Positions 36,245 to 44,957 of a DNA stretch of 64,000 nucleotides are shown one piece after another. The first letter of the stretch is position 1, and every line of letters starts with the position of its first letter. Source of the DNA: Pseudomonas sivasensis (GTDB lineage: Bacteria; Pseudomonadota; Gammaproteobacteria; Pseudomonadales; Pseudomonadaceae); the NCBI RefSeq assembly GCF_013778505.1, contig NZ_JAAOWU010000007.1, positions 62,001 to 126,000 of the forward strand, written 5' to 3'. The position numbers and the translations under genes are program-made. Under the pieces are notes generated by a model. That model worked only from the letters and a program-made list of their open reading frames with translations. It was not told the DNA's origin and searched no databases.

Positions 36245-37378
36245 ATGAAAGCCCGCTGGGATATTTTTTGCAGCGTTGTCGATAACTTCGGCGACATCGG
36301 CGTGACTTGGCGGCTGGCCCGGCAATTGGTGGTGGAGCATGGCTGCGAGGTGCGCTTGTGGGTTGATGACCTGCGGGCCTTCGAACGCATGTGCCCCGAG
36401 GTGGATGTGCAGCGGGAGCAACAGTGGCAGGAGGGCGTTGATGTACACCACTGGCCAGCCCAATGGTCGCCAACTCCTGCCGGAGATGTGGTGATTGCCG
36501 CTTTCGCCTGCCAGTTACCGCCTGAGTATATGGAAGCCATGGCCGAGCGTGAGCGCACGCCGTTGTGGATGAACCTGGATTACCTCAGTGCCGAGGACTG
36601 GGTGGTGGGCTGCCATCGCCTGCCGTCGGTGAAGTTCAAGGGAGTACAGAAGTACTTCTTTTTCCCCGGCTTCCGACCTGGTACTGGCGGTTTGCTCCGT
36701 GAGGCGGGGTTGCTGGAAAAGCGTCACGCTTTTCAACTGGATGTCGCTGCGCAGCGACAATTCCTGCAAACCTTAGGTGTGATTCCGCATGATGGTGCGC
36801 GGCTGTTCTCACTGTTTGCCTACGAAAACGCTGGTCTCGCCGGATGGCTGGACGTCTTATCGACGGACGGGCGTGCCACTCATCTACTGGTGCCGGAGGG
36901 CCGCATCCTCGGTGACGTACAGCGCTGGCTCGGTGTAGGAGGGCTCGTCGCGGGCGATATTCATCAACGTAAGTCTCTGACCGTGCAGGTGCTGCCGTTC
37001 GTGCGTCAGGAGCAATATGACCACCTGCTGTGGTGCTGTGACTTTAACGCAGTGCGCGGTGAAGACTCGTTCGTCCGCGCCCAATGGGCGGGGCGCCCGT
37101 TGCTGTGGCACATCTACCGCCAGGACGAAGACATACACCTCGACAAGCTAGATGCCTTCCTGGATTTGTACACCGCCGCCTTATCACCGGCCGCGAAGGC
37201 GGCATTGGTCGCGCTTTGGCAGGCTTGGAACACCGAGGGTGACATGGCACAGCCGTGGAAAAAATTGTTGGAGCACTGGCCGGAAGTCACTCAACGCGCC
37301 GAAACGTGGTGTCTGGAACAGGGCTTGCAGGCTGATCTTGCGACGGCGCTGGTACAGTTTTATGAAAGTTGGATATGA
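36245..37378 (+). CDS. earP: EF-P arginine rhamnosyltransferase EarP
   Basis: A 377-residue glycosyltransferase that attaches rhamnose from dTDP-rhamnose to Arg32 of elongation factor P. The N-terminal start MKARWDIFCSVVDNFGDIG VTW-type stretch at 1-22 is typical of EarP, as are VIAAFACQLPPEYMEAM, the GFRPGTGGLLRE loop (about 143-154), VLPFVRQEQYDHLLWCCDFN and the sugar-nucleotide segment NAVRGEDSFVRAQWAGRPLLW (split at about 264-284). The efp gene follows 49 nt downstream, the usual partnership. The ATG 36245 start is preferred to a GTG at 36233. Confidence 0.94.
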   Translation: MKARWDIFCSVVDNFGDIGVTWRLARQLVVEHGCEVRLWVDDLRAFERMCPEVDVQREQQWQEGVDVHHWPAQWSPTPAGDVVIAAFACQLPPEYMEAMAERERTPLWMNLDYLSAEDWVVGCHRLPSVKFKGVQKYFFFPGFRPGTGGLLREAGLLEKRHAFQLDVAAQRQFLQTLGVIPHDGARLFSLFAYENAGLAGWLDVLSTDGRATHLLVPEGRILGDVQRWLGVGGLVAGDIHQRKSLTVQVLPFVRQEQYDHLLWCCDFNAVRGEDSFVRAQWAGRPLLWHIYRQDEDIHLDKLDAFLDLYTAALSPAAKAALVALWQAWNTEGDMAQPWKKLLEHWPEVTQRAETWCLEQGLQADLATALVQFYESWI

Positions 37379-37427
37379 TACGCCACCTTGATTTTTGTAA
37401 ATCCCATCCAAATTTCGGATATATGCA

Positions 37428-38000
37428 ATGAAAACTGGTAAAGAACTGAAACCCGGTACAGTGATCCGTCTCGAAAACGACCCTTGGCTGGTTCAGAAAG
37501 CTGAGTTCACCAAGTCTGGTCGTAACAGCGCAATCATGAAGACCAAGCTGAAGAACCTGCTGACCGGTTACAAGACCGAGATCGTCTACAGCGCCGATGA
37601 CAAACTGGACGACGTAATCCTCGACCGCAAAGAAGCGACCCTGTCCTTCATCAGCGGCGACACCTACACGTTCATGGACACCACTGACTACACCATGTAC
37701 GAGCTGAACGCTGAAGACATTGAAGCCGTTCTGCCGTTCGTGGAAGAAGGTATGGAAGATATCTGCGAAGCGATCTTCTTCGAAGAGCGTTTGGTTTCCG
37801 TTGAACTGCCAACCACTATCGTGCGTAAAGTTGCCTACACCGAAGGCTCCGCTCGCGGCGACACTTCGGGCAAGGTGATGAAGCCTGCCAAGCTGGCTAA
37901 CGGTACCGAGCTGCAAGTAGCTGATTTCATCGAAATCGACGACCTGATCGAGATCGACACCCGCGAAGGCGGTTCGTACAAAGGCCGCGCCAAGAAGTAA
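37428..38000 (+). CDS. efp: Elongation factor P
   Basis: A 190-residue translation factor that rescues ribosomes stalled at polyproline. Domain I carries the modified loop with KSGRNS at 29-34, so the acceptor is Arg32, matching the neighbouring EarP rhamnosyltransferase rather than the lysine-modifying system. OB-fold domains II and III follow, with the conserved [19 protein letters not shown] and [21 protein letters not shown] stretches at the C-terminus. The gene ends in a strong symmetrical terminator shared with the convergent ohr gene. Confidence 0.97.
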   Translation: MKTGKELKPGTVIRLENDPWLVQKAEFTKSGRNSAIMKTKLKNLLTGYKTEIVYSADDKLDDVILDRKEATLSFISGDTYTFMDTTDYTMYELNAEDIEAVLPFVEEGMEDICEAIFFEERLVSVELPTTIVRKVAYTEGSARGDTSGKVMKPAKLANGTELQVADFIEIDDLIEIDTREGGSYKGRAKK

Positions 38001-38010
38001 TTCTGGCTCC

Positions 38011-38053
38011 GCCCATAAAAAAACCCGACTTCACGTCGGGTTTTTTTATGGGC
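38011..38053. terminator. Bidirectional terminator between efp and ohr
   Basis: A 19-bp perfect stem: the left arm begins GCCCATAAAAAAACCCGAC and the right arm is its reverse complement, with a 5-nt loop. A and T tracts flank the GC core on both strands. It lies 10 nt after the efp stop and 10 nt before the ohr stop. Confidence 0.95.
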
Positions 38054-38062
38054 GGGTGTTTT

Positions 38063-38482
38063 TCATACGGTTACATGCAGGCGCACATCGACGTTGCCAC
38101 GGGTGGCGTTGGAGTACGGGCAGACTTGGTGAGCCGCATCGACCAGGCTTTGCGCGTCATCCTGGGCCAGGCCTGGCAGGCTGATGTGCAGGTCGATGTC
38201 CAAGCCGAAACCGCCGGGGATCTGGCCGATGCCTACGTGGGCAGTGATCGAGGCGTCGTCCGGGATTTTGCGTTTGGTCTGGCTGGCAACGAATTTCAGC
38301 GCGCCGATAAAGCAGGCCGAGTAGCCAGCAGCGAACAGTTGTTCCGGGTTAGTGGCTTGGCCACCGGCGCCGCCCAGCTCTTTAGGCGTGGAGAGCTTAA
38401 CGTCGAGAATGTTATCGCTGGAAACAGCGCGACCATCACGTCCGCCGGTGGCGGTGGCTACTGCGGTGTAGAGAGTTTGCAT
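38063..38482 (-). CDS. ohr: Organic hydroperoxide resistance protein Ohr
   Basis: A 139-residue thiol peroxidase of the Ohr/OsmC family that reduces organic and fatty-acid hydroperoxides using lipoyl proteins. The peroxidatic Cys lies in LFAAGYSACFIGALKFVA (near 57) and the resolving Cys in VCPYSNATRGN (near 124). The start MQTLYTAVATATGGRDGR matches the family N-terminus. Upstream on the same strand lies ohrR, and the 140-nt gap contains two copies of a TTGCGC(A/G)CTAA element, one within a larger palindrome, apparently the OhrR operator. Confidence 0.95.
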   Translation of the reverse strand: MQTLYTAVATATGGRDGRAVSSDNILDVKLSTPKELGGAGGQATNPEQLFAAGYSACFIGALKFVASQTKRKIPDDASITAHVGIGQIPGGFGLDIDLHISLPGLAQDDAQSLVDAAHQVCPYSNATRGNVDVRLHVTV

Positions 38483-38515
38483 GGTGTCGTCCTCGGTCTA
38501 GTGTTTCGCAAAATA

Positions 38516-38578
38516 TTTGCGCGCTAATTAGTTTGTGAGGCAAATGTATAGCGCTAATATTTAGTGCGCAAGATAATT
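38516..38578 (-). promoter_or_regulatory. Probable OhrR operator region upstream of ohr
   Basis: Two inverted elements occur 34-97 nt upstream of the ohr ATG. TTTGCGCGCTAA is at 38516-38527 and TTTAGTGCGCAAGATAATT at 38560-38578. The latter also belongs to the imperfect palindrome GCGCTAATATTTAGTGCGC (38551-38569). A 17-of-19 copy of the second element lies upstream of ohrR at 39126-39144. Confidence 0.55.
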
Positions 38579-38625
38579 TTTGAAATGTTTTCCGGGGAGT
38601 GCTGCAAGTCAATGCGTGAAGGTGG

Positions 38626-39078
38626 CTAAACGGTGCTTTGCAGGTTACTGCGCAACGTAATCAGATCAGCTTGCAGCTTGCGCAACTGCTCCAGTTCCAA
38701 ACCGCTGGCCCTGAGGATGCACTGCGGAATACCCATTGCCTTGTCCTGCAAGGCACGTCCCGCGGCAGTCAATTCCACCACCACCACCCGTTCATCTTCG
38801 CGGCTGCGGGTGCGGCTGAGAAGGCCTTCGGCCTCCAGGCGCTTGAGCAGTGGCGTCAGTGAGCCAGGGTCCGTCAGCAGGCGGCTGCTGATTTCGCCGA
38901 CAGTCAAACCGTCCTCTTCCCACAGCACCATCATGGCTAAGTACTGCGGGTACGTCAGGCCGAGAGCTTGCAGCAGAGGCTTGTAGACCTTGGTCATAAG
39001 CAATGAAGTGGAGTGCAAGGCGAAACACAGCTGGTTATTCAGCATCAGGGATTCGCACGGATCAGGGTTTTTGCTCAT
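38626..39078 (-). CDS. ohrR: MarR-family peroxide-sensing repressor OhrR
   Basis: A 150-residue MarR-type repressor of ohr. The N-terminal NNQLCFALHSTS carries the reactive Cys (residue 18) that OhrR proteins oxidise to release DNA. The winged helix spans about 45-110 ([29 protein letters not shown] with EDERVVVVELT in the wing). It sits 143 nt upstream of ohr on the same strand, the standard order. A sequence copy shared with the ohr promoter lies 48 nt before its start, fitting autoregulation. Similar to OspR at 54003-54494, but clearly separate. Confidence 0.93.
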   Translation of the reverse strand: MSKNPDPCESLMLNNQLCFALHSTSLLMTKVYKPLLQALGLTYPQYLAMMVLWEEDGLTVGEISSRLLTDPGSLTPLLKRLEAEGLLSRTRSREDERVVVVELTAAGRALQDKAMGIPQCILRASGLELEQLRKLQADLITLRSNLQSTV

Positions 39079-39125
39079 GGCGGTGCCTTAAAAACGTGTA
39101 TGGGCTGAAATCTAGCGGGCAAATC

Positions 39126-39144
39126 TTTAATGCGCCAGATAATT
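39126..39144 (-). promoter_or_regulatory. OhrR-box copy upstream of ohrR
   Basis: TTTAATGCGCCAGATAATT at 39126-39144 matches TTTAGTGCGCAAGATAATT at 38560-38578 in 17 of 19 positions and has the same orientation, 48 nt before the ohrR ATG. Confidence 0.5.
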
Positions 39145-39156
39145 CGGTCCAGGCGC

Positions 39157-40107
39157 TCAGACCAGGCCGCTCTGTAGCGCCAGATCCCATGGCGGCACTG
39201 GACTGAAACGGGATTTGAGGTACTCCAGCAGCAAGCGGCTGCGCGCGTTGGCCTGCTGTTCCAGTCGCAGCGCATAGATTCCGGTGGTTTCCGGGCTGGG
39301 TAGGCCATCTTCGCAAAACAGCGGCAGCAACTCGCCGCGCACCAGGTATTCGCTGGCCAGCCAAGTGGGCAGGTGGGCGATGCCCAACCCGGCCAACGCG
39401 CCTGAGAGCAGCGCTTCGGCATTGTTGGCGCTCATTCGGATGCGCCGCGGGCGATAGGTTGCGCGGCGCCCGTCCAACTCGAAGCGCCACGCGAACATCG
39501 GCGCCAGGCCATCCCAGTCCAAGCCGTCATGGTCACTCAACTCTCGGGGATGTGTCGGCGTGCCGCGGCTTTTGAGGTAGGCGGGACTGGCGCAGGCGAT
39601 GCGCACGATGCTGGCCAAGGGCGTGGCGATCAACCGGGTGTCGACGATATGCCCGGCCCGCAGTACCAGATCGACCTTGCCCAAGTGCGCACCCTGCATA
39701 TCCACAAAACTGTCGATCAGATGCAGGTGCACGTCCAGGCCGGGGTAGACCTTCAGAAAGTCCGCAATCACCGGTGCCAGATGCCGTCGACCAAACGCCG
39801 CGGGCGCATCCACGCGGATCAAGCCTTCCGGCGCATGGCTCAGGGACACCGCTTCGGCGCGCGCCAGTTGCAATTCGCTGACAATCCGCCGCGCCCGCTC
39901 GGCAAACGCCAGGCCAGCGGGCGTCGGCACTACCGCATGAGTGCTGCGTTGGAACAAGCGGCTACCCACTGAGCTTTCCAGGCTGTCGATGCGCCGCGCC
40001 ACCGCGGAGGGCGTCAGTGGGTGGCGGCGTGCAGCTGCGGAAAAGCTGCCGGTTTCGAGCACATCTAGAAACAGGCTCAACTGATCAGTGAGGGTATTGG
40101 GGTTCAT
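39157..40107 (-). CDS. LysR-type transcriptional regulator
   Basis: A 316-residue regulator with the N-terminal HTH (FLDVLETGSFSAAARRHPLTPSAVARRIDSLE, split at about 13-44) and the effector-binding domain from about 90, with EGLIRVDAPAAFGRRHL and LVLRAGHIVDTRL. Start at 40107 (MNPNTLTDQLSLFLDVL) because the 26 upstream residues are unlike a LysR N-terminus. It is divergent from the TauE/SafE exporter gene, with 108 nt between the starts, so it likely controls that exporter. Inducer unknown. Confidence 0.9.
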   Translation of the reverse strand: MNPNTLTDQLSLFLDVLETGSFSAAARRHPLTPSAVARRIDSLESSVGSRLFQRSTHAVVPTPAGLAFAERARRIVSELQLARAEAVSLSHAPEGLIRVDAPAAFGRRHLAPVIADFLKVYPGLDVHLHLIDSFVDMQGAHLGKVDLVLRAGHIVDTRLIATPLASIVRIACASPAYLKSRGTPTHPRELSDHDGLDWDGLAPMFAWRFELDGRRATYRPRRIRMSANNAEALLSGALAGLGIAHLPTWLASEYLVRGELLPLFCEDGLPSPETTGIYALRLEQQANARSRLLLEYLKSRFSPVPPWDLALQSGLV

Positions 40108-40215
40108 GGCTGAGTGCTTGTGCAAAATTGGCACAGCCATTGTGCGTTGCTGTGCGTTTCCGCGCCAGGGCCGACTGCGTAGCATGCAGAGCCTGGGATT
40201 GTGGAGTAATAAGCG

Positions 40216-40965
40216 GTGTGGGATTTAGCGATGTACCTGGTGCTGGGCGCTGCCTTGGGCACGGTGGGCGGGTTGTTTGGCATTGGCGGTGGGCTGATTG
40301 CGATCCCGGTGCTCGGCGTATTGTTTGGCCTGGATCAACAAATTGCTCAGGGCACCGCGCTGGTGATGGTAGTGCCAAATGTGATGCTCGCCCTGTGGCG
40401 TTACCACCAGCGCAACCGAATTGAACTGCGTCACGCGCTGCCGCTTGGGATTATGGGTTTCAGCTTTGCCTGGCTGGGCTCGATCTGGGCGGTAGGCCTT
40501 GATGCCGGCGCGATGCGGATTGGCTTTATTGCCTTTCTGGTGGCGTTGTCGGGCTACAACCTGCTGCGCATGTTCACCCGCAACGCGCCGCCGACCGCGC
40601 AAATGCGTTATTCCTGGCCCTGGCTCGGGGTGCTGGGCGCCGTATCCGGCTCCATGGGCGGCCTGTTTGGTGTCGGCGGCGCGGTGGTCGCCACTCCGGT
40701 GCTGACCAGTGTGTTCGGCACCACCCAAGTAGTCGCTCAAGGCTTGTCCCTGGCCTTGGCTTTGCCCAGCACGGGCGTGACCCTCGTCACCTACGCCTGG
40801 CACCACGAAGTGGACTGGATGATCGGCATACCCCTGGCGGTCGGTGGCCTGCTCAGTATCAGTTGGGGCGTGAAAGTTGCCCACGCATTACCCGAACGCC
40901 TGTTGCGTGGCCTGTTCTGCGGGTTCCTGGTGGTGTGTGCGGTGATGCTGACCTTTAAAGTCTGA
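40216..40965 (+). CDS. TauE/SafE family sulfite/anion exporter
   Basis: A 249-residue membrane protein with seven or eight hydrophobic helices. The duplicated family motif appears as GGLFGIGGGLIAIPVL (about 16-31) and GGLFGVGGAVVATPVL (about 150-165), the hallmark of TauE/SafE transporters. The start is GTG 40216; an ATG five codons later (40231) is possible. Divergent LysR gene upstream and a convergent LysR gene downstream that overlaps its end by 11 nt. Substrate (sulfite, sulfonate or other organic anion) cannot be told from the sequence. Confidence 0.9.
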   Translation: MWDLAMYLVLGAALGTVGGLFGIGGGLIAIPVLGVLFGLDQQIAQGTALVMVVPNVMLALWRYHQRNRIELRHALPLGIMGFSFAWLGSIWAVGLDAGAMRIGFIAFLVALSGYNLLRMFTRNAPPTAQMRYSWPWLGVLGAVSGSMGGLFGVGGAVVATPVLTSVFGTTQVVAQGLSLALALPSTGVTLVTYAWHHEVDWMIGIPLAVGGLLSISWGVKVAHALPERLLRGLFCGFLVVCAVMLTFKV

Positions 40966-41809
40966 AGCCTTCCAGGATGTACTCGGCCAGGCACTCGGTG
41001 ATTGGCGAGGTGATTTGCGGGTTGCGCAGCAAGTGCAGATTCATCGAGGGCAGCGGTGGGAAACCCTCGTCGCTGCCGAGTACGCGCAAGTCTTCAGTCA
41101 CCAGGCTTTCCATGCAGATCATCGCGGCCAGGCCGGCACTCACCACCGCCTGGATCGCCGCCACGTTGGTGCTGTGGTACGCCAGGCGATAGTCTCGGCC
41201 GGAAGCATCCAGAGCGGCGCGGGTCCACTGTGTGTACAGGCAGTCGGCGCCGGAGACTGCCAGGGGCACGGCATCGTGGTCCTCCACGCAAAAGCAGGGC
41301 GCTGCTGCCCAGACCATCCGTTCAGTGCGTAACAGTTCGCCGATTTCTTTGCCAGGTTCGCGGCTGATTACCGTCAGTGCCAGGTCGCGTCGCTGCATCA
41401 GCACCGTTGACGACTCGCAATGCAGTTCGATTTGGATCAGCGGGTACGCTTTGGAAAATTGCTTGAGGATTCCCGGAAGGAAGCGCATTACGTAGTCGTC
41501 CGGCGTGCCGATCCGTACCAGCCCCACCATATGCGGCTCGCGCAGGGTGTTGAACACCTCGCTATGCAGTTTCAGAATTCGCCGCGCATATCCCAACAGT
41601 ACTTGGCCCTCGGGCGTTAGACGCACCTGCCTGCCGTCGCGCTCGAATAGTTTGCGCTGCAACACGTCTTCTTCGAGGCGCTTCATCTGCATGCTCACCG
41701 CCGATTGAGTGCGGTTGACCAGTTCGCCAGCGCGGGTAAAACCGCCTTGGTCGGCGATGGCGACGAAGGTGCGCAGCACTTCAGTGTCGATGCTTGGGTA
41801 GCTGGACAT
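40955..41809 (-). CDS. LysR-type transcriptional regulator
   Basis: A 284-residue regulator: HTH with LRTFVAIADQGGFTRAGELVNRTQSAVSMQMKRLEEDV (split at about 10-47), then an effector domain that includes LVRIGTPDDYVMRFLPGILKQF. The 284-residue length is a little short of the LysR average but complete. Its 3' end overlaps the convergent TauE gene by 11 nt, and its promoter faces the divergent DUF1127 gene with 96 nt between starts. Target genes unknown; the DUF1127 gene is a natural candidate. Confidence 0.9.
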   Translation of the reverse strand: MSSYPSIDTEVLRTFVAIADQGGFTRAGELVNRTQSAVSMQMKRLEEDVLQRKLFERDGRQVRLTPEGQVLLGYARRILKLHSEVFNTLREPHMVGLVRIGTPDDYVMRFLPGILKQFSKAYPLIQIELHCESSTVLMQRRDLALTVISREPGKEIGELLRTERMVWAAAPCFCVEDHDAVPLAVSGADCLYTQWTRAALDASGRDYRLAYHSTNVAAIQAVVSAGLAAMICMESLVTEDLRVLGSDEGFPPLPSMNLHLLRNPQITSPITECLAEYILEGFRL

Positions 41810-41905
41810 TGATCAATCCCAGAGATGTATTGCATAAGAAACATTCGTTGGATTGATCATAGTGCCACGCACACACTGACGTCATCCCCAAGGGAGGGCG
41901 AGAAG

Positions 41906-42112
41906 ATGAAAGGTCAGAATGGTTTTGCGTTGATGGCGAAGTGGCCGTTTGCCGGGTTGTTTCAAACCGTAGCCCGTTGGCAAGCATTGCACGAAGAGCG
42001 CCGAATGCTGGCGAGCATGAGCGATGAAGCGCTCAAGGACATCGGCCTCAGCCGCGCCGATGTGGAGCAGGAGAGCCATCTGCACTTCTGGGAAGACCCG
42101 CTGCGAAAATGA
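41906..42112 (+). CDS. DUF1127 domain protein
   Basis: A 68-residue basic/acidic small protein. Residues about 25-60 show the DUF1127 pattern RWQALHEERRMLASMSDEALKDIGLSRADVEQE, a short helical domain found in many proteobacteria and linked in some to RNA-binding or phosphate and carbon stress. GGGAGGGCGAGAAG precedes the ATG. Divergent from the LysR gene. The in-frame upstream sequence from 41825 is rejected because of the strong ribosome site at 41906. Confidence 0.88.
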   Translation: MKGQNGFALMAKWPFAGLFQTVARWQALHEERRMLASMSDEALKDIGLSRADVEQESHLHFWEDPLRK

Positions 42113-42157
42113 CTCCGGATGCAGTAGGGTAGGTCGCGCGCCTTCAAGGAGATTCCC

Positions 42158-43390
42158 ATGCCCGCCGACCAGTCTTTTTCCCTCAAGCAAGCTCGACGCA
42201 TGGCGCTGGCGGCCCAAGGTTTTTCCGGGCGCCAGCCGCCTGCAGAGATCAAGTCCGCGCACCTCAATCGACTGATCGAACGCCTCGGTGTATTGCAGAT
42301 TGATTCGGTCAACGCTGTGGTGCGTTCCCATTACCTTCCGCTGTTTTCCCGTCTGGGTCGCTATTCTCCTTTACTGCTTGAGCAGGCCGCTTGGAGCCAG
42401 GGCCGGCGGCGTTCGCTCTTCGAATATTGGGGGCATGAAGCCTCGCTGTTGCCCATGGCGATGTACCCCTTGATGGGTTGGCGCATGGCGCGGGCGCAGC
42501 AGGGGCAAGGCATTTATTCGCAGATGGCGCGTTTCGGAAGGGAGCAGCAGTCCATCATTCAGCGTGTGCTGAAGACCGTCGAACAACAGGGCGCCCTCGG
42601 TGCCGGTAGCCTGTCCACCCGCGAAGAGCGCGCAGGTCCCTGATGGGACTGGAGTAATGAAAAGCACGCGCTTGAATGGTTGTTCGCCGCCGGCCTGGTG
42701 ACCGTTGCCGGTCGTCGTGGTTTCGAGCGCCTTTACGACTTGCCCGAGCGCGTCATCCCTGGCGACATCCTTAAGCAAGCCCCGTTGACTGAAGCCGAGG
42801 CCCAACGCGGCTTGTTGTTGCACAGCGCCACCGCCTTGGGGGTGGGCACCGAAAAAGACCTGCGTGATTACTTCCGCCTCGACCCTGCCGACAGTCGCAG
42901 ACGTCTGGCCGAATTGGTCGAAGAGGGGCTATTGCTGGTGTGCCAGGTGCAAGGCTGGAAGCAACCGGCTTACTGCCTGCCAGAACCGAAAGTGCCGCGC
43001 AAAGTATCGGTGAGTGCGCTGCTGTCGCCGTTCGATTCGCTGATTTGGGAGCGCAGCCGCACAGAGCGCCTGTTCGATTTCCGTTACCGGCTTGAGATCT
43101 ACACCCCGCAAGACAAACGGGTGTATGGCTATTACGTGCTGCCGTTTATGCACAACGAACGTATTGCCGCGCGGGTGGACCTGCGAGCGGAGCGCGCCAA
43201 CGGGCGTTTGGCGGTGCATGCGGTGCACGAGGAAGAGCCGGGGTTGAATGATGAAGGGATGCTTGCGCTTGCGCTGAGCCTGCGGCAGATGGCCGATTGG
43301 TTGGGGCTGGAACAGGTACAGCTCAATTGCCAGCGCCCGAGCGCCGCTCGGTTGCGGCTTGCGATGCTCAATGGCGGCGCTGGTTTCTAG
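42158..43390 (+). pseudogene. Winged-helix DNA crosslink glycosylase (YcaQ-like), interrupted by an in-frame TGA
   Basis: The single reading frame 42158-43390 would encode about 410 residues of the YcaQ / AlkZ-like crosslink repair glycosylase family. Codon 162 is TGA (42641-42643). The sequence around it reads REERAGP-stop-WDWSNEKHALEWLFAAG; the family has a Trp here (GPWWDWS), so TGG changed to TGA by one base. Upstream is the N-terminal domain (SLKQARRMALAAQGF, LQIDSVNAVVRSHYLPLFSRLG), downstream the rest (VPRKVSVSALLSPFDSLIWERSRTERLFDF, split at about 285-314). No frameshift occurs. It is either a recent pseudogene, a sequencing error, or leaky readthrough. Confidence 0.85.
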
Positions 43391-43392
43391 GG

Positions 43393-43466
43393 CGCCATCG
43401 GGAGCAAGCCCCCTCCCACACTTGGAATACGTTTCCCTGTGGGAGGGGGCTTGCTCCCGATGGCGT
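43393..43466. repeat. REPIN with perfect 28-bp arms
   Basis: Arm 43393-43420 (CGCCATCGGGAGCAAGCCCC start) and arm 43439-43466 (TGTGGGAGGGGGCTTGCTCC start) are exact reverse complements, with an 18-nt spacer. It sits between the broken YcaQ-like gene and the class II DAHP synthase and could also terminate both convergent transcripts. Confidence 0.93.
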
Positions 43467-43486
43467 CAATTCTGCCAACTAAAATT

Positions 43487-44833
43487 TCAGCGTTTGACTT
43501 GCTTTAGCGTCTCGGCAATCAGGAATGCCAACTCCAGCGACTGATCGGCATTCATCCTAGGATCGCAATGGGTGTGGTAGCGGTCCGACAAGCCATCTTC
43601 GGTGATCGGGCGCGCGCCGCCGATGCACTCGGTGACGTTCTGCCCGGTCATCTCGATATGAATCCCGCCGGCATAGCTGCCCTCGGCCTGGTGCACCTGG
43701 AAGAACTCCTTCACTTCGCCGAGGATCTGCGCAAAGTCGCGGGTCTTGTAGCCGCTGCTGGCCTTGATGGTGTTCCCGTGCATCGGGTCCGAGCTCCACA
43801 GTACCTGCTTGCCCTCGCGCTGCACGGCGCGGATCAGGTTGGGTAGATGGTCGCCGACCTTGCCTGCGCCCATGCGCGCGATCAGGTTCAGGCGGCCCGG
43901 ATCGTTGTTCGGATTGAGGATGTCGATCAGGCGGATAAGATCCTCCGGGTTCATGCTCGGGCCGACCTTGACGCCTATCGGGTTGTTCACCCCGCGCAGG
44001 AATTCGACGTGAGCGCCATCCAACTGACGTGTGCGGTCGCCGATCCACAGCATGTGGGCCGAGCAGTCGTAATAGTCGTTGGTCAGACTGTCGCGACGCA
44101 CGAAGGCTTGTTCGTAGTTGAGCAGCAGCGCTTCATGGGCGGTGAAAAAGCTCGTTTCGCGCAACTGCGGCGAGCTGTCCATGCCGCAGGCGCGCATAAA
44201 GGCCAGGGTCTCGTCGATGCGGTTTGCCAGTTGGCTGTACTTCTCGGCCAGGGCGGAGTTGGCGATAAAGTCCAGGTTCCACTGGTGCACCTGATGCAGG
44301 TCGGCGAAACCGCCCTGGGCGAAGGCGCGCAGCAGGTTGAGGGTAGCGGTGGATTGGTGATACGACTGCAGCAGGCGGTCCGGATCGGGTACACGGCTTT
44401 TTTCGTCGAAGCCGATGCCGTTGACGATATCGCCACGGTAGGCGGGCAGGGTGATGCCGTCGATGGTCTCATCGTTGGCCGAGCGCGGCTTGGCGAACTG
44501 GCCGGCCATGCGCCCGACTTTCACCACTGGGCAGCCGGCGGCGAAGGTCATCACAATCGCCATCTGCAACAACACCTTGAAGGTGTCGCGGATTTTCGCG
44601 GCGGAAAACTCGACGAAACTCTCGGCGCAGTCGCCGCCTTGTAACAGGAAGGCGCGACCCTGGGTCACTTCGGCAAACTGGCGACGCAACTCGCGGGCTT
44701 CCCCGGCAAACACCAGCGGCGGGTAGCTGGCCAGACTCTGCTCCACCCGCAACAGGTGTGCAGCGTCCGGGTACTGGGGTTGTTGCTGGATCGGCAGGGC
44801 GCGCCAGCTGTCGGGGCTCCAGGGTTGGCTCAT
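43487..44833 (-). CDS. 3-deoxy-7-phosphoheptulonate (DAHP) synthase, class II
   Basis: A 448-residue class II (plant-type) DAHP synthase that starts aromatic biosynthesis. Signatures: [11 protein letters not shown] (about 61-71), [15 protein letters not shown] (about 99-113), [38 protein letters not shown] (split at about 279-303), [21 protein letters not shown] and [10 protein letters not shown]. The start is the second of two adjacent ATG codons (44833; the first is 44836). This enzyme is unrelated in sequence to the class I enzyme at 29699-30775. Class II enzymes in pseudomonads are sometimes tied to secondary metabolism, but no such genes are adjacent. Confidence 0.95.
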   Translation of the reverse strand: MSQPWSPDSWRALPIQQQPQYPDAAHLLRVEQSLASYPPLVFAGEARELRRQFAEVTQGRAFLLQGGDCAESFVEFSAAKIRDTFKVLLQMAIVMTFAAGCPVVKVGRMAGQFAKPRSANDETIDGITLPAYRGDIVNGIGFDEKSRVPDPDRLLQSYHQSTATLNLLRAFAQGGFADLHQVHQWNLDFIANSALAEKYSQLANRIDETLAFMRACGMDSSPQLRETSFFTAHEALLLNYEQAFVRRDSLTNDYYDCSAHMLWIGDRTRQLDGAHVEFLRGVNNPIGVKVGPSMNPEDLIRLIDILNPNNDPGRLNLIARMGAGKVGDHLPNLIRAVQREGKQVLWSSDPMHGNTIKASSGYKTRDFAQILGEVKEFFQVHQAEGSYAGGIHIEMTGQNVTECIGGARPITEDGLSDRYHTHCDPRMNADQSLELAFLIAETLKQVKR

Positions 44834-44957
44834 CATGAACTCGATTGGCTGATTGACGGTCGGGCGCCAATGTTATCAGCAATTAGTGCGTGACCTGCTG
44901 CTGCCGGTTGGCCGACAATCGCGCCTTTGCCGTACAGCAAACCCGTTAGGAGTAGTG

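Noticed and set aside
42641..42643. Selenocysteine at the in-frame TGA
   Set aside because: The family has Trp at this position, not Cys, and the downstream sequence simply continues the normal protein without an obvious bacterial SECIS hairpin.
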